64,000 bases of DNA from Streptomyces sp. MJM8645. Lineage in GTDB: Bacteria > Actinomycetota > Actinomycetes > Streptomycetales > Streptomycetaceae. Location: positions 4,165,001-4,229,000 of the forward strand of contig NZ_LJJF01000001.1 in the NCBI RefSeq assembly GCF_001625365.1, written 5' to 3'. This document shows, in pieces, positions 34,687-43,130 of this stretch. The position numbers and the translations under genes were made by a program. Within the stretch, counting starts at the first letter, position 1. Every line of letters starts with the position of its first letter. The notes below the pieces were generated by a model that was given only the letters and a program-made list of their open reading frames with translations, was not told where the DNA came from and did no database searches.

Positions 34687-36099
34687 TCAGCTCCGTTCCG
34701 GGTAGGCCGCGAGGCGGCGGGTGATGTCGGTGTCGAGCGCCTCGATCTCCTCGTCGGAGGCACCGACGAGCACGCCGTACAGCCGGCCCTCGAAGCCGTC
34801 CGCTTCGGTGTCGGCGGCGGTGCCCGCGGCGGCGTTCACCGTGGCGTAGTTGTTCACGAACAGGCCGCGCGGGCGCGGGCCCCGCTCGGTCAGCAGCAGC
34901 CCGTCCAGCACCTCGGCCAGTTCGGCGAAGGGCAGCGGGCGGGTCAGCCGCAGCGGGAAGTGCCGGGCGACGGCGACGTCGTCGGCCCCGGCCAGGCCGC
35001 CCTCGTGCACCACGTTCTGGTACGTGGACATGTTGTTGCGGGCGTTGATCTCGATGACCGGGTACAGGCCCTCGTCCGGGTCGACCATCGCGTCGACGCC
35101 GACCACGCCGTAGTAGCCGTCGGCGGCGAGCCGCTCGCCGAGCCGCAGCGCCGTCGCCTCGATCTCGGCGACCTGCCCGTCGGTCAGCCGGGCCGGGATC
35201 CGGTGGCCCTTGTGGACGCCGCCCTCGGTCAGCAGCTCCTTGACGAAGTCGAAGTGCGTGGAGCCGTCCCGGCCCACCGTGAACTGGTAGTTGAGGTCGC
35301 AGCGCTTGGCGACCCACTCCTCGATCACCAGCGCGGTGCGCGGGGCCCCGCCCGCGGCCTTGGCGGCGCGCTCGGCCTGCTGGACCGCCATCCGGTGCAG
35401 CCGGCCCAGCCGGGCCTCGGAGTCCAGCACGACGATGCCCTTGCCGGACACGCCGAACGCGTCCTTCAGCACCACCTTGCGGCCCGCCGCCAGCAGTTCA
35501 CCGGCCGCGGCCACCGCCTCGGCCAGCTCCTCCAGCGTCTCGCAGGCCCAGCCGCGGGCCTGGCGGATGCCCAGCTCGTCGGAGAGCCGGCGGCTGTACA
35601 CCTTGCTGTTGACCCGCTTGCAGACCGCGGCGGTCGGCGCGCCCAGCTGCAGCCCGGTGCGCTCGGCCAGCTCCTCCTCGACGGTGGAGATGCCGTGCGC
35701 GGTCAGCCGGGCGCCCTCGGCGGCGACGGCGGACAGCGCGCGCAGCAGCTCGGGGTCGGCGAGGGCGTCCTCGCTGACGGTGCGCTGCGGGTCCTGGCCG
35801 GCCACCACGTGCACGGTGGGCAGCTCCAGGCCGAGGCCCTCCAGGTAGCCGCGGTAGCCCTCGTCCAGGGCGGTCTTCAGCACGACGTGGTCGTCCTTGC
35901 CGCCGAGCAGCAGCGCGAACTCGTCCATGCGGTTCACCACCGCACTGCCCGCGTGCGAGGCGACCCGGGGCAGCGCGGGCTCGCCGAGCGCCCAGTGGTT
36001 CTCCACCTCGAAGTTGCCCAGGAACACCAGCGGGGTGTCCGCGGACCCGGTCACGGCGCGCTTGAGGCGCGCGCTGAAGCCGGAGGACGGTAGATGCAT
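34687..36099 (-). CDS. ATP-grasp ligase, BtrJ-like (amino acid to ACP)
   Basis: A 470-residue ATP-grasp enzyme. Visible elements: KDAFGVSGKGI (ATP-binding strand-loop), VIEEWV (adenine-side strand) and VIEINARNNMSTYQ near residue 340 (Mg2+-binding E-x-N motif). Such enzymes form an acyl-phosphate and pass it to a nucleophile. In butirosin the homologous BtrJ uses the ACP thiol as acceptor and glutamate as donor. The ATG at 36099 has GAGG 6 nt upstream. It precedes the decarboxylase and ACP in one operon, which supports ligation of an amino acid to the ACP at 33.1 kb. The alternative, peptide ligation of a finished amine, cannot be excluded. Confidence 0.85.
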   Translation of the reverse strand: MHLPSSGFSARLKRAVTGSADTPLVFLGNFEVENHWALGEPALPRVASHAGSAVVNRMDEFALLLGGKDDHVVLKTALDEGYRGYLEGLGLELPTVHVVAGQDPQRTVSEDALADPELLRALSAVAAEGARLTAHGISTVEEELAERTGLQLGAPTAAVCKRVNSKVYSRRLSDELGIRQARGWACETLEELAEAVAAAGELLAAGRKVVLKDAFGVSGKGIVVLDSEARLGRLHRMAVQQAERAAKAAGGAPRTALVIEEWVAKRCDLNYQFTVGRDGSTHFDFVKELLTEGGVHKGHRIPARLTDGQVAEIEATALRLGERLAADGYYGVVGVDAMVDPDEGLYPVIEINARNNMSTYQNVVHEGGLAGADDVAVARHFPLRLTRPLPFAELAEVLDGLLLTERGPRPRGLFVNNYATVNAAAGTAADTEADGFEGRLYGVLVGASDEEIEALDTDITRRLAAYPERS

Positions 36100-36212
36100 G
36101 TCGACCTCGTCATTTCTCGTGTGCGCTCGGGCGCGGTGCGGCGGGTGCGCAGGTGCTGCGGTGGTGCGGGTGCGCCGGTACTGCGGGGGACGGCCGGTCC
36201 CGTGGACGGCCG

Positions 36213-37145
36213 TCAGTGCTCCAGGACCATCGCGGCGAAGGTCGCCCCGAGCCCCACGCTGGTCATCAGGTAGCGGTCGCCGGGGCGCAGCCGCCCCAGC
36301 TCGGTGGCCTTCTGCAGGTTGATGAAGGGGTCGGCGCAGAAGCAGTGCCCGGTCTCGCCGACCAGGTCGAGGAAGACCTTGTCGAGCGGCAGCCCGAGCG
36401 TCTTGCAGACGCCGATCCACGACAGCCGGTTGACGTTGTGCGGCAGCACGAGCGCCAGCTCGTCGAGGCCGCAGCCGGCCTCCTCCAGGGCGGCGCCGAT
36501 CACTTCGCACAGGCCGGGCCCGTACAGGTCCTGGAACTCCTTGGCGGCGGCGTCGCCCATGATGAACTCGTCGCCGAACTGGGTGTGGGTGCGCGTTGCG
36601 TACCCGAGCATCCGGTCGGAGCCGGTGCGGTCCGCGCTCACCAGGAAGGCGACGGTGCCCTCGCCCATGACGGTGACGTCCGGGATGGACTGCGTCTGGG
36701 TGGTGCACGCCTTCTCCCCGGCCAGGACCAGGGCGAGCGCGTTCGGGTCCGGGTCGGCGGCCAGCAGGGTGCCCGCCAGGTCCAGCGCGAGCAGCCCGGA
36801 GGCGCAGGCGTGGTGCGAGACGACGAAGCCGGCGGCGTGCTCCAGGCCGAGCTCGACCTGGAGCGGTCGGAGCGAGGTCATCGGGTACGGCAGCGGCGAC
36901 GGCATCGTGCGGGCCTGGAGGACGTATTTGACGCGCTGTTCCTGCCCGCGCAGTTCCACCAGCTTGGTCGCGGCGCGCAGCAGCAGCTCGGTCTCGGTGG
37001 CCGCGGGGTCGCGGCACACCTCGGAGAGCCCGTAGAAGCGCTGGTAGCGCCGGAGCTGCACATCCGTCAGCTGGAGTTCCTGTTGGAAGCGCGCGATCGG
37101 GATGGTGTCGGGAAGACAGCTGGAGACTGCCGTGATCGACGTCAT
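36213..37145 (-). CDS. KAS III-like condensing enzyme or acyltransferase with Cys-His-His residues
   Basis: A 310-residue thiolase-fold protein of the FabH group. Nucleophile in HHACASGLL (Cys114) and the first His in LPHNVNRL (His236). The usual FabH Asn in GNxS is replaced by TGHC (His267). First gene of the operon that includes the ATP-grasp, decarboxylase and ACP genes, so it may elongate the aminoacyl-ACP with malonyl-ACP, or transfer it as some KAS III homologues do. A SARP array lies 23 bp upstream of the start codon, with a possible -10 (TGTAGT) only 6 bp before the ATG, suggesting a leaderless transcript. A 113-bp gap separates it from the next gene. Confidence 0.85.
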   Translation of the reverse strand: MTSITAVSSCLPDTIPIARFQQELQLTDVQLRRYQRFYGLSEVCRDPAATETELLLRAATKLVELRGQEQRVKYVLQARTMPSPLPYPMTSLRPLQVELGLEHAAGFVVSHHACASGLLALDLAGTLLAADPDPNALALVLAGEKACTTQTQSIPDVTVMGEGTVAFLVSADRTGSDRMLGYATRTHTQFGDEFIMGDAAAKEFQDLYGPGLCEVIGAALEEAGCGLDELALVLPHNVNRLSWIGVCKTLGLPLDKVFLDLVGETGHCFCADPFINLQKATELGRLRPGDRYLMTSVGLGATFAAMVLEH

Positions 37146-37150
37146 GCCAA

Positions 37151-37196
37151 CTACAGTCGCCTGGAGCGCTGACGCTTAGCTGACGCTGCGCTGACC
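37151..37196 (-). promoter_or_regulatory. SARP operator (3 x 11-bp) and -10 of the aminoacyl-ACP operon
   Basis: GCTGACG at 37168 and 37179 and GCTGACC at 37190 are in exact 11-bp phase. TGTAGT (minus strand, 37151-37156) lies 11 bp beyond the nearest repeat, in the right place for a -10. The start codon begins 5-6 bp later, so the mRNA is probably leaderless. Confidence 0.78.
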
Positions 37197-37291
37197 GCCG
37201 CCGCGCGGTGGCGGGGTGCGCTCCCCGCAGACGCCGGGGAGGTCCGGTCCGGAGGCGTGGTCGACCGTCCCGTACCGCCGGACGGAAACGA

Positions 37292-37325
37292 CCGGAGGGG
37301 TGGGCCTTTCGGCACACCCCTCCGG
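37292..37325 (-). terminator. hairpin terminator after the TrmH-like gene
   Basis: CCGGAGGGGTG (37292-37302) pairs perfectly with 37315-37325. It lies 15 bp past the stop of the rRNA/tRNA methyltransferase gene and marks the right border of the gene cluster. Confidence 0.7.
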
Positions 37326-37339
37326 AATCCGATCAGGTC

Positions 37340-37927
37340 CTACTCGTCGTCGGCCCCGCCGAGGTCACCGAGGTCGCCGAGATCGGTGCCGTCCGGGGTG
37401 CCGCTGATCGCGTACCCCTGGCGGCGCGCCTCGTAGCAGGCCACCGTCGCGGCCGCCGACACGTTCAGCGAGCCGACCCGGCCCAGCTGCGGCACGAACA
37501 CCACCTGGTCGCAGAGCGCCAGCGCGTCGGAGGTGATCCCGCGGTCCTCGTGCCCCAGCACGAAGGCCACCGCCGGGGTCAGCTCGGCGGCGAACATCGG
37601 CACCGCCTCGTCCGCCAGCTCCAGGCCGACCACCTTGAAGCCGTCCGCCTTCGCCGCCGCGACCGCCTCCGCGATCGTCGGGAAGTGCTCCACCTTCAGG
37701 TACTTGTCGGTGCCCATCGCGGCCTTCTGCGCGCCCGAGGAGCGCACCGACGGGGTCTCCCCGGCCAGGTACAGCTTCTCGGCGCCCATCGCGGCCCCGG
37801 TCCGGACCACCGAGCCGACGTTGAACGGCGACTGCAGGTTCTCCAGGATCATCGCGAGCCGGAACTCGTTGCTGCGCCGCCACGAGCGGTGCAGTCGCTT
37901 CAGTTCGGTCCCGCGCAACTGCTTCAC
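37340..37927 (-). CDS. TrmH/SpoU-family RNA 2'-O-methyltransferase
   Basis: A 195-residue SPOUT enzyme. The knot motifs are visible: LENLQSPFNVGSVVRTG (motif 1), VLGHEDRGI (motif 2) and VPQLGRVGSLNVSAAATVACYE (motif 3, cofactor site). Probably methylates a ribose in tRNA or rRNA. GTG start overlaps the stop of the upstream methyltransferase (GTGA). The C-terminus carries a short DLGDLGDLGG repeat. It is a housekeeping gene beyond the cluster border. Confidence 0.92.
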   Translation of the reverse strand: MKQLRGTELKRLHRSWRRSNEFRLAMILENLQSPFNVGSVVRTGAAMGAEKLYLAGETPSVRSSGAQKAAMGTDKYLKVEHFPTIAEAVAAAKADGFKVVGLELADEAVPMFAAELTPAVAFVLGHEDRGITSDALALCDQVVFVPQLGRVGSLNVSAAATVACYEARRQGYAISGTPDGTDLGDLGDLGGADDE

Positions 37928-38568
37928 GACGACGTTCCCCGTCCACTCTCCGTACCCTCGCCCGGCTCCGGGCGGGGTCGTGCTTCCAGAATCCGGAACC
38001 CGTTGACCGACGCGACCCGGGTGGTCGGGTAGCCCTGCTCGTTCAGCCACTTCTGCAGCGAGTCCGAGCCCAGGTGCTTCTGCACCACCAGGAACGCCGA
38101 GCCGTCCGGGGTCAGCCGGCCGAGCCAGTGCGTGAGCAGCCGGCGCAGCGCGGCCTTGCCGATCCGGATCGGCGGGTTGGAGTAGATGGTGGCGAACCGC
38201 ACGTCCTGCGGGACGTCCTCGGGCAGCGCGGCCTGGACGTTGCCCAGCCGCAGTGCCTCGGCGTTCAGCCGCACCAGTTCCAGCGCGCGCTCGTTCACGT
38301 CCACCGCCCAGACCGGCAGCCGCCTGCGCCGGCTCGCCCAGGTCAGCGCGATCGGGCCGTAGCCGCAGCCGACGTCCAGGATCGGGCCGCGCACCCGCGG
38401 CTGCGGGGCGTGCTCCAGCAGGATCCGGGTGCCCGGGTCGAGCCGGCCGCGCGAGAACACTCCGGTGTCGGTGGTCAGTTCGAGGGTGAGGTCCGGCAGG
38501 GAGACCGTGATCGGCCGGCGCTCGCTGGCGACCTCGGGTGCACCGGTGAAGTAGTGCGAGCCGGACAT
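37924..38568 (-). CDS. class I SAM methyltransferase, RsmC/RlmG-like
   Basis: A 214-residue protein with DVGCGYGPIAL (SAM-binding) and SNPPIR (NPPY-type motif of N-methyltransferases acting on exocyclic amino groups of RNA bases). The size fits the half-length RsmC-like proteins common in actinomycetes. ATG at 38568 preceded by GGGGAA. Translationally coupled to the SPOUT methyltransferase, so both probably act in RNA modification. Exact RNA site unknown. Confidence 0.88.
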   Translation of the reverse strand: MSGSHYFTGAPEVASERRPITVSLPDLTLELTTDTGVFSRGRLDPGTRILLEHAPQPRVRGPILDVGCGYGPIALTWASRRRRLPVWAVDVNERALELVRLNAEALRLGNVQAALPEDVPQDVRFATIYSNPPIRIGKAALRRLLTHWLGRLTPDGSAFLVVQKHLGSDSLQKWLNEQGYPTTRVASVNGFRILEARPRPEPGEGTESGRGTSS

Positions 38569-38808
38569 GATTTCCCCGTCGTTCGTAAGGGCCTCGGGGC
38601 CACCGGGTGGGTGTGGGTAAGCCCTTGGTACGGCACCGATCGTACCCCCGGTGGCCTGCGGCGCGTTCCGTGCCGGCCGGCGGCCCGGGTGCCGCGGGGC
38701 CGCCCCGGCGCGATCGCGCCCGGCCGCCCGGCGACGGATACTGCCAGTACCGCCCCCGCGCCCGTGGGAGCCTCCGGACAGCGCCTCCGAACAGTGAGGA
38801 CGGATGCC

Positions 38809-39006
38809 ATGCCGCAGAATCACGAGGACTACCTGATCGACGAGGCCGTCGAGACCGTCGAATCCGACGACGAGGCACCCGAGGGCGACGAGTACGACGA
38901 GGTGGCCGAACGCCGGGCCGTCGGAGCCGACCCGGCCACCGATGTCGCCGACGCCGCCGAGCAGAGCCGCGTCGTCCAGCTCGACGAGGACGAGTACCGC
39001 GAGTAG
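38809..39006 (+). CDS. small acidic hypothetical protein
   Basis: 65 residues, strongly acidic (EAVETVESDDEAPEGDEYDE) with no membrane segment or recognised domain. ATG with GAGGA 8 nt upstream. The ORF has good G/C third-position bias, so it is probably real. It faces away from the methyltransferase gene and converges with the membrane protein gene at 39.06 kb, 49 bp away. Function unknown. Confidence 0.7.
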   Translation: MPQNHEDYLIDEAVETVESDDEAPEGDEYDEVAERRAVGADPATDVADAAEQSRVVQLDEDEYRE

Positions 39007-39055
39007 CCGCCGCCGGGCCCGGTCCGGGGCGCCGTCCGGTGCGCTGTCCGGTGCG

Positions 39056-41629
39056 CTACAGCGCCCGGCGGCGCTGCAGCCAGGTCATCGCCGCCCAGCC
39101 CGGCAGCACCGGCAGGATCAGCGTCAGCAGGCGGTACATCGCCACCGCCGCCAGCGCGCCGCCCTTCTCCATCGACGCGGTCTGCTGCAGCAGCGCGATC
39201 AGCGCCCCGTCCACCGCGCCGGCCCCGCCCGGGGTCGGCGCCACGTTGCCCGCCGCGTTGCCCACCAGGAACACCACCGCCACCGAGGCGAAGGACGGCT
39301 CCCGGCCGATCGCCCGGGTGCAGCAGTACAGGCAGCCGATCAGGCAGATCGACACCAGCAGCTGCCCGGTCAGCCCCACCGCCAGGCGGGCCGGGCTGCG
39401 CAGCAGGTCCAGCAGCCGCGGCAGCACCTCGGTGGTCAGCGGCCGCAGCCGCGCCGCCAGCCAGCGCCGGGCCGGCGGCACCGCCGAGACCACCGCCAGC
39501 AGCGCCGCCGCCCCCGCCAGCCCGCCCACCACGGCGGGCAGCGCGTCCAGCTCCGAACCGCCCGGTTGCAGGTCCAGCAGGTAGACGAAGGCGCCCAGCT
39601 GGAGCAGGTGCAGCACCAGGCCGATCAACTGCCCCACCCCGACGCTGGACAGCGCCTGCGCGGTCGGGATCCCGGCCCGCTGCAACAGCCGGGTGTTCAA
39701 CGCGATCCCGCCGACGCCCCCGGGCGACACCAGCTTCACGAACGCCCCGGCCAGCTGCGCCAGCACCGCGTTGCGGAAGTCCAGCCGCTCCGGCACGAAC
39801 CCGACGAACCCCATCGCCGCCGTCACGTGGCTCAGCGCCGCCGCCAGCAGTGCCAGCGCCAGCCACGCCGGATCGGCGTCGGCCACCGCCGAGATCGGGT
39901 TGTCCTCGGCCGCGAACAGTTGCGGGATCAGCAGCCACCCGGCCACCACCCCGCCCACCACCGCGAGCAGGGTCCGCGGCCGCAGCCGCTCCAACCGCAC
40001 CGGCCGCACCTCCGCCTGCGGCCTGGTCCGCAGCACCTCCGCCCGGATCTCCTCCAGCAGCCCGCCCCCGCCGCCGGTGGCCTCGTCGGGCCCGGGGCCT
40101 GCCGGGCCGCCCGTGCGGGCGGCGGCGGTCGGGTGGGCGGCGGTCGGGCGGGCGGTGTGCTTGAGGGCGTGGCGGGTGGTGCGGGCGAGGGCGATGGGCT
40201 GGAGGAGGGGGAGGGCGGCCTCGACGGTGTCGGCGCCGAGGACGGTGACGGCGGTGTGGACGGAGCGGGCGGCGCCGGCCCGCAGGGCGAGGGTGGTGAG
40301 CAGCTGGGCGATGTCGCAGCGCAGCACGAGTTCGCTGGCCGCGATGTCGCCGTCGGCGAAGTCGACCAGGTGCACCGCACCGGTCGCGTCCACCAGCAGG
40401 GAGGACGGGACGAGCGCCCGGTGGGCGATCTCCCGGCGCTGGAGGCGGGCGAGCTGCCGCCAGGCGTCGGCCAGCAGGTCGTCGGTGACCTCCTCGTCGG
40501 GGAGCCGGTCGAGGGCGCGTCCGGGGAGGTGCTCGTAGGCGATGAGGGCGGTGTCCTGGCCGAGGCCGGCGGTGGCGGCGATGCGGCGGGTGCGGACCCC
40601 GGCGGCGAGGGCCGCGTAGGTGACGAGCGCCTCGTGTTCGAGGCCGGCGCGGGGGGAGCGCAGGGCCCGGGGGTGGGGGGCGGTGCGCAGCCGCAGGCGA
40701 CGCCAGGCGCGCTGGACGGCGGCGGCGGTGACGGCTTGCCGGTCGAGGAGCTGGACGTCGAGGTCGGGCCGGTCGTCGGCTTGCCGGACCAGGTAGCGGT
40801 CGGGCCCGGCGGGGTGGGCCTCGGCCGGGCGCAGGCCGCTCTCGCGCAAGGCCCGGAGGATCTCGCCGGGCCTGGGCAGCGGGTCGGGGGTGCCGACGGC
40901 GTAGAGGGTGCCGTGGGCGCCGGTCCAGCCGATGAGCAGGCCGAGCAGCAGGGCGGTGGGGGTGGCGTACCCGCCGGCGAGTCCGGCGAGGCCGGAGAGG
41001 GCGAGGACGGCCCAGGGGGCCCGGTGTTCGCGGTTGCCGGAGGCGGTCATGAAGGCGAGGACGGGCGCGAGGTAGCCGTAGACGGGCTCGGTGTGGCCGA
41101 GGGCGCCGCCCGGCAGCGCCTGGGTGAGGGCGGCGAGCAGGGAGGCGGGGGCGACGCCGTCGGCCCACAGGTCGAGGAGCAGGGTGGCGCCGTAGGCGAG
41201 GACGGCGGCGAGCAGGCCGTCGGAGACCTGCTGGAGGGCGCGTCGCCGGTCGGGGCCGAGGAGGCGGCGGGCGGCGAGGACGACGGGAACCAGCAGCACG
41301 GCGGCGGTGGTGAGGCCGCCGGCGAGGCCGGCGAGCGGCCGGGGCACCAGTTCGGCGGCTTCGGCGACGTCGGCGGCGATGCCGCCGGTGGTGGCCCGGG
41401 CGTAGTCGGCGAGCAGCAGGGTGAGGGCGATGGCGATGAGCCCGGTGAGCAGCCGGATCAGGGCGACGGGCTGCCGGATCCGGCCGGGTTCGGACACCGC
41501 CCGGGCCGGGCCCCGGCGGGCTCCGGCGCTCGCCGGTATGCCGGTGTCCGCCGGTGCGGGCGTGCCGGCGGTGTCGCCACCGCCGGTGTCGCCGTTCGTT
41601 CTCCCCGTCACGATCGCCACGGGTGGCAT
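39056..41629 (-). CDS. lysyl-PG synthetase/flippase-like (UPF0104) membrane protein with pseudokinase segment
   Basis: 857 residues. The N-terminal ~220 hold several TM segments. The middle (about 240-460) has a kinase-like pattern, HRALVPSSLLV then LVDFADGD, where HRD lacks the Asp and DFG reads DFA, so it is probably an inactive kinase fold. The C-terminal ~300 residues form the UPF0104/MprF-type flippase-like domain (KLVSPGGVGGIALNTRLLQ, NAAGNVAPTPGGAGAVDGAL). The ATG at 41629 has AGGGGAGG 9 nt upstream. It may flip or modify membrane lipids, but no LPG synthase catalytic domain is present. The architecture is one I recall from actinomycetes; function is not established. Confidence 0.82.
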   Translation of the reverse strand: MPPVAIVTGRTNGDTGGGDTAGTPAPADTGIPASAGARRGPARAVSEPGRIRQPVALIRLLTGLIAIALTLLLADYARATTGGIAADVAEAAELVPRPLAGLAGGLTTAAVLLVPVVLAARRLLGPDRRRALQQVSDGLLAAVLAYGATLLLDLWADGVAPASLLAALTQALPGGALGHTEPVYGYLAPVLAFMTASGNREHRAPWAVLALSGLAGLAGGYATPTALLLGLLIGWTGAHGTLYAVGTPDPLPRPGEILRALRESGLRPAEAHPAGPDRYLVRQADDRPDLDVQLLDRQAVTAAAVQRAWRRLRLRTAPHPRALRSPRAGLEHEALVTYAALAAGVRTRRIAATAGLGQDTALIAYEHLPGRALDRLPDEEVTDDLLADAWRQLARLQRREIAHRALVPSSLLVDATGAVHLVDFADGDIAASELVLRCDIAQLLTTLALRAGAARSVHTAVTVLGADTVEAALPLLQPIALARTTRHALKHTARPTAAHPTAAARTGGPAGPGPDEATGGGGGLLEEIRAEVLRTRPQAEVRPVRLERLRPRTLLAVVGGVVAGWLLIPQLFAAEDNPISAVADADPAWLALALLAAALSHVTAAMGFVGFVPERLDFRNAVLAQLAGAFVKLVSPGGVGGIALNTRLLQRAGIPTAQALSSVGVGQLIGLVLHLLQLGAFVYLLDLQPGGSELDALPAVVGGLAGAAALLAVVSAVPPARRWLAARLRPLTTEVLPRLLDLLRSPARLAVGLTGQLLVSICLIGCLYCCTRAIGREPSFASVAVVFLVGNAAGNVAPTPGGAGAVDGALIALLQQTASMEKGGALAAVAMYRLLTLILPVLPGWAAMTWLQRRRAL

Positions 41630-41703
41630 GCTCCCATGCCTCCCCTGATGGTGGAGCCGGAGCCCGGAAGCCGGCCCGGATCGGGGGAGTTCGGGGACCG
41701 GCC

Positions 41704-42465
41704 CTACGCCTGCCGGGTCGGCACGACGACCGTGTGGCTCAGGTTGACGTGCCGGGGGCGGCTGACGGTGTAGGCGATCAGGTCGGCGAGGTCGTCCGCG
41801 GTGAGTGCGGGGATGGCCGCGAACATGCCGCCGAGCTGTTCGCGCAGGGCGGGGTTGTCGATGTGGCCGCCGAGTTCGGTGTCGGTCAGGCCGGGCTCGA
41901 TGGAGCTGACCCGGACGTCGCGGGGGCTGAGTTCGGAGCGCAGGGCGGCGGACAGCTGGGTGAGCGCGGCCTTGGTGGCGCTGTACACGGCGTAGTTGGG
42001 GAAGACGACGCGCGAGGCGATGGAGGAGACGTTGACCAGGTCGGCGGCCCGGCCGTCGGCGGCGGCCGCGGTGAGGTCGTCGGCGAAGGCGCGGATGATC
42101 CGCAGGGCGCCGGTGAGGTTGGTGTCGACCATGCGGGTCCACTCGTCGGTCCGGCCGTCGGCGAGGGGGTTGGGCAGCATCACGCCGGCGCTGTTGACCA
42201 CCAGGTCGACCCGGCCGTAGGCGTCGTGGACGGCCTTGGCGGCGGCGTCGACGGAGGCCTGGTCGGTGATGTCGGCGGTGACGGCGAGGGCCTGGCCGCC
42301 GGCGGCGGTGAGCTCGGCCGCGAGGGTGTCGAGCCGGTCGGTGCGGCGGGCGAGCAGGGCGACCCGGGCGCCGTGGGCGGCGAGCAGGCGGGCGGTGGCC
42401 GCGCCCATGCCGCTGGCGGCTCCGGTGACGACGGCGGTGCGGGCGGCGAGGGCGGGGTAGCTCAT
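41704..42465 (-). CDS. short-chain dehydrogenase/reductase
   Basis: A 253-residue classical SDR with TGAASGMG (NAD(P) loop), NSAG, and catalytic Ser-Tyr-Lys in VSSIAS then YAVYSATK. The Arg pair in LLARRTD suggests a preference for NADP. ATG with AGGAG upstream. It stands alone on the minus strand and nothing around it indicates a substrate. Confidence 0.93.
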   Translation of the reverse strand: MSYPALAARTAVVTGAASGMGAATARLLAAHGARVALLARRTDRLDTLAAELTAAGGQALAVTADITDQASVDAAAKAVHDAYGRVDLVVNSAGVMLPNPLADGRTDEWTRMVDTNLTGALRIIRAFADDLTAAAADGRAADLVNVSSIASRVVFPNYAVYSATKAALTQLSAALRSELSPRDVRVSSIEPGLTDTELGGHIDNPALREQLGGMFAAIPALTADDLADLIAYTVSRPRHVNLSHTVVVPTRQA

Positions 42466-42694
42466 CGGTGGCTCCTGGGCCTGGGAGGGTGGTGGGGCTG
42501 ACGACGACAACTGTGCGCGGGCGGCGGAGGTTCGCCCAGGGCCGTGTGCGTCCCGGGTGCGGCCTTCCTGGGATGCGCTTTCCCGGGATCCGCGGTCCTG
42601 GGTGCGGCAGGACCACCCTGGCGCCGGGAAGGCCGACCGGGCGCGCGGCGTGTCTTGAGGCCGGGGCCGGCCGGGCCGTCACTACCCTGCGGGC

Positions 42695-42961
42695 ATGAGT
42701 GCCTGCGAAGACCTCGCCGCGGCCCCCCAGGGCATCGAGCCCCTCCCGCCGGTCGACGGCTGCGCCGACTGCCTGGCCCAGGGGCGCCGGGACTGGGTGC
42801 ACCTGCGGATCTGCCTGGACTGCGGCCACATCGGCTGCTGCGACTTCTCGCCGCAGCGGCACGCCACCGCGCACTTCCACAACACCTCGCATCCGGTGAT
42901 CCGCTCGTACGAGCGGGGCGAGGACTGGCGCTGGTGCTTCGTCCACGAGGTCATGGGCTGA
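42695..42961 (+). CDS. UBP-type zinc-finger protein
   Basis: 88 residues with the ZnF-UBP pattern: GCADCLAQG, LRICLDCGHIGCCDFSP, HATAHFHNTSHPVIRSYERG and W.WCFV. These supply the Cys/His ligands of the two zinc sites. In eukaryotes the fold binds the ubiquitin C-terminus; in actinomycetes the role of these small proteins is unknown. ATG start; diverges from the SDR gene. Confidence 0.9.
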   Translation: MSACEDLAAAPQGIEPLPPVDGCADCLAQGRRDWVHLRICLDCGHIGCCDFSPQRHATAHFHNTSHPVIRSYERGEDWRWCFVHEVMG

Positions 42962-43130
42962 GGCCCGGGCCAGCCCGGCCCGGCCCGGGGAAGCCGGGGC
43001 CCGTTCCCGGTGGCATCTCCCGGTGGCATCCGGGCGCAACCCCGATAAAATCCGGACATAACGACCGTGCGGCCCCCGGCCCCTCCGGTCGACATCCGTC
43101 CGGCCGGTGACCGCCGAAGGGAGGCCGACG

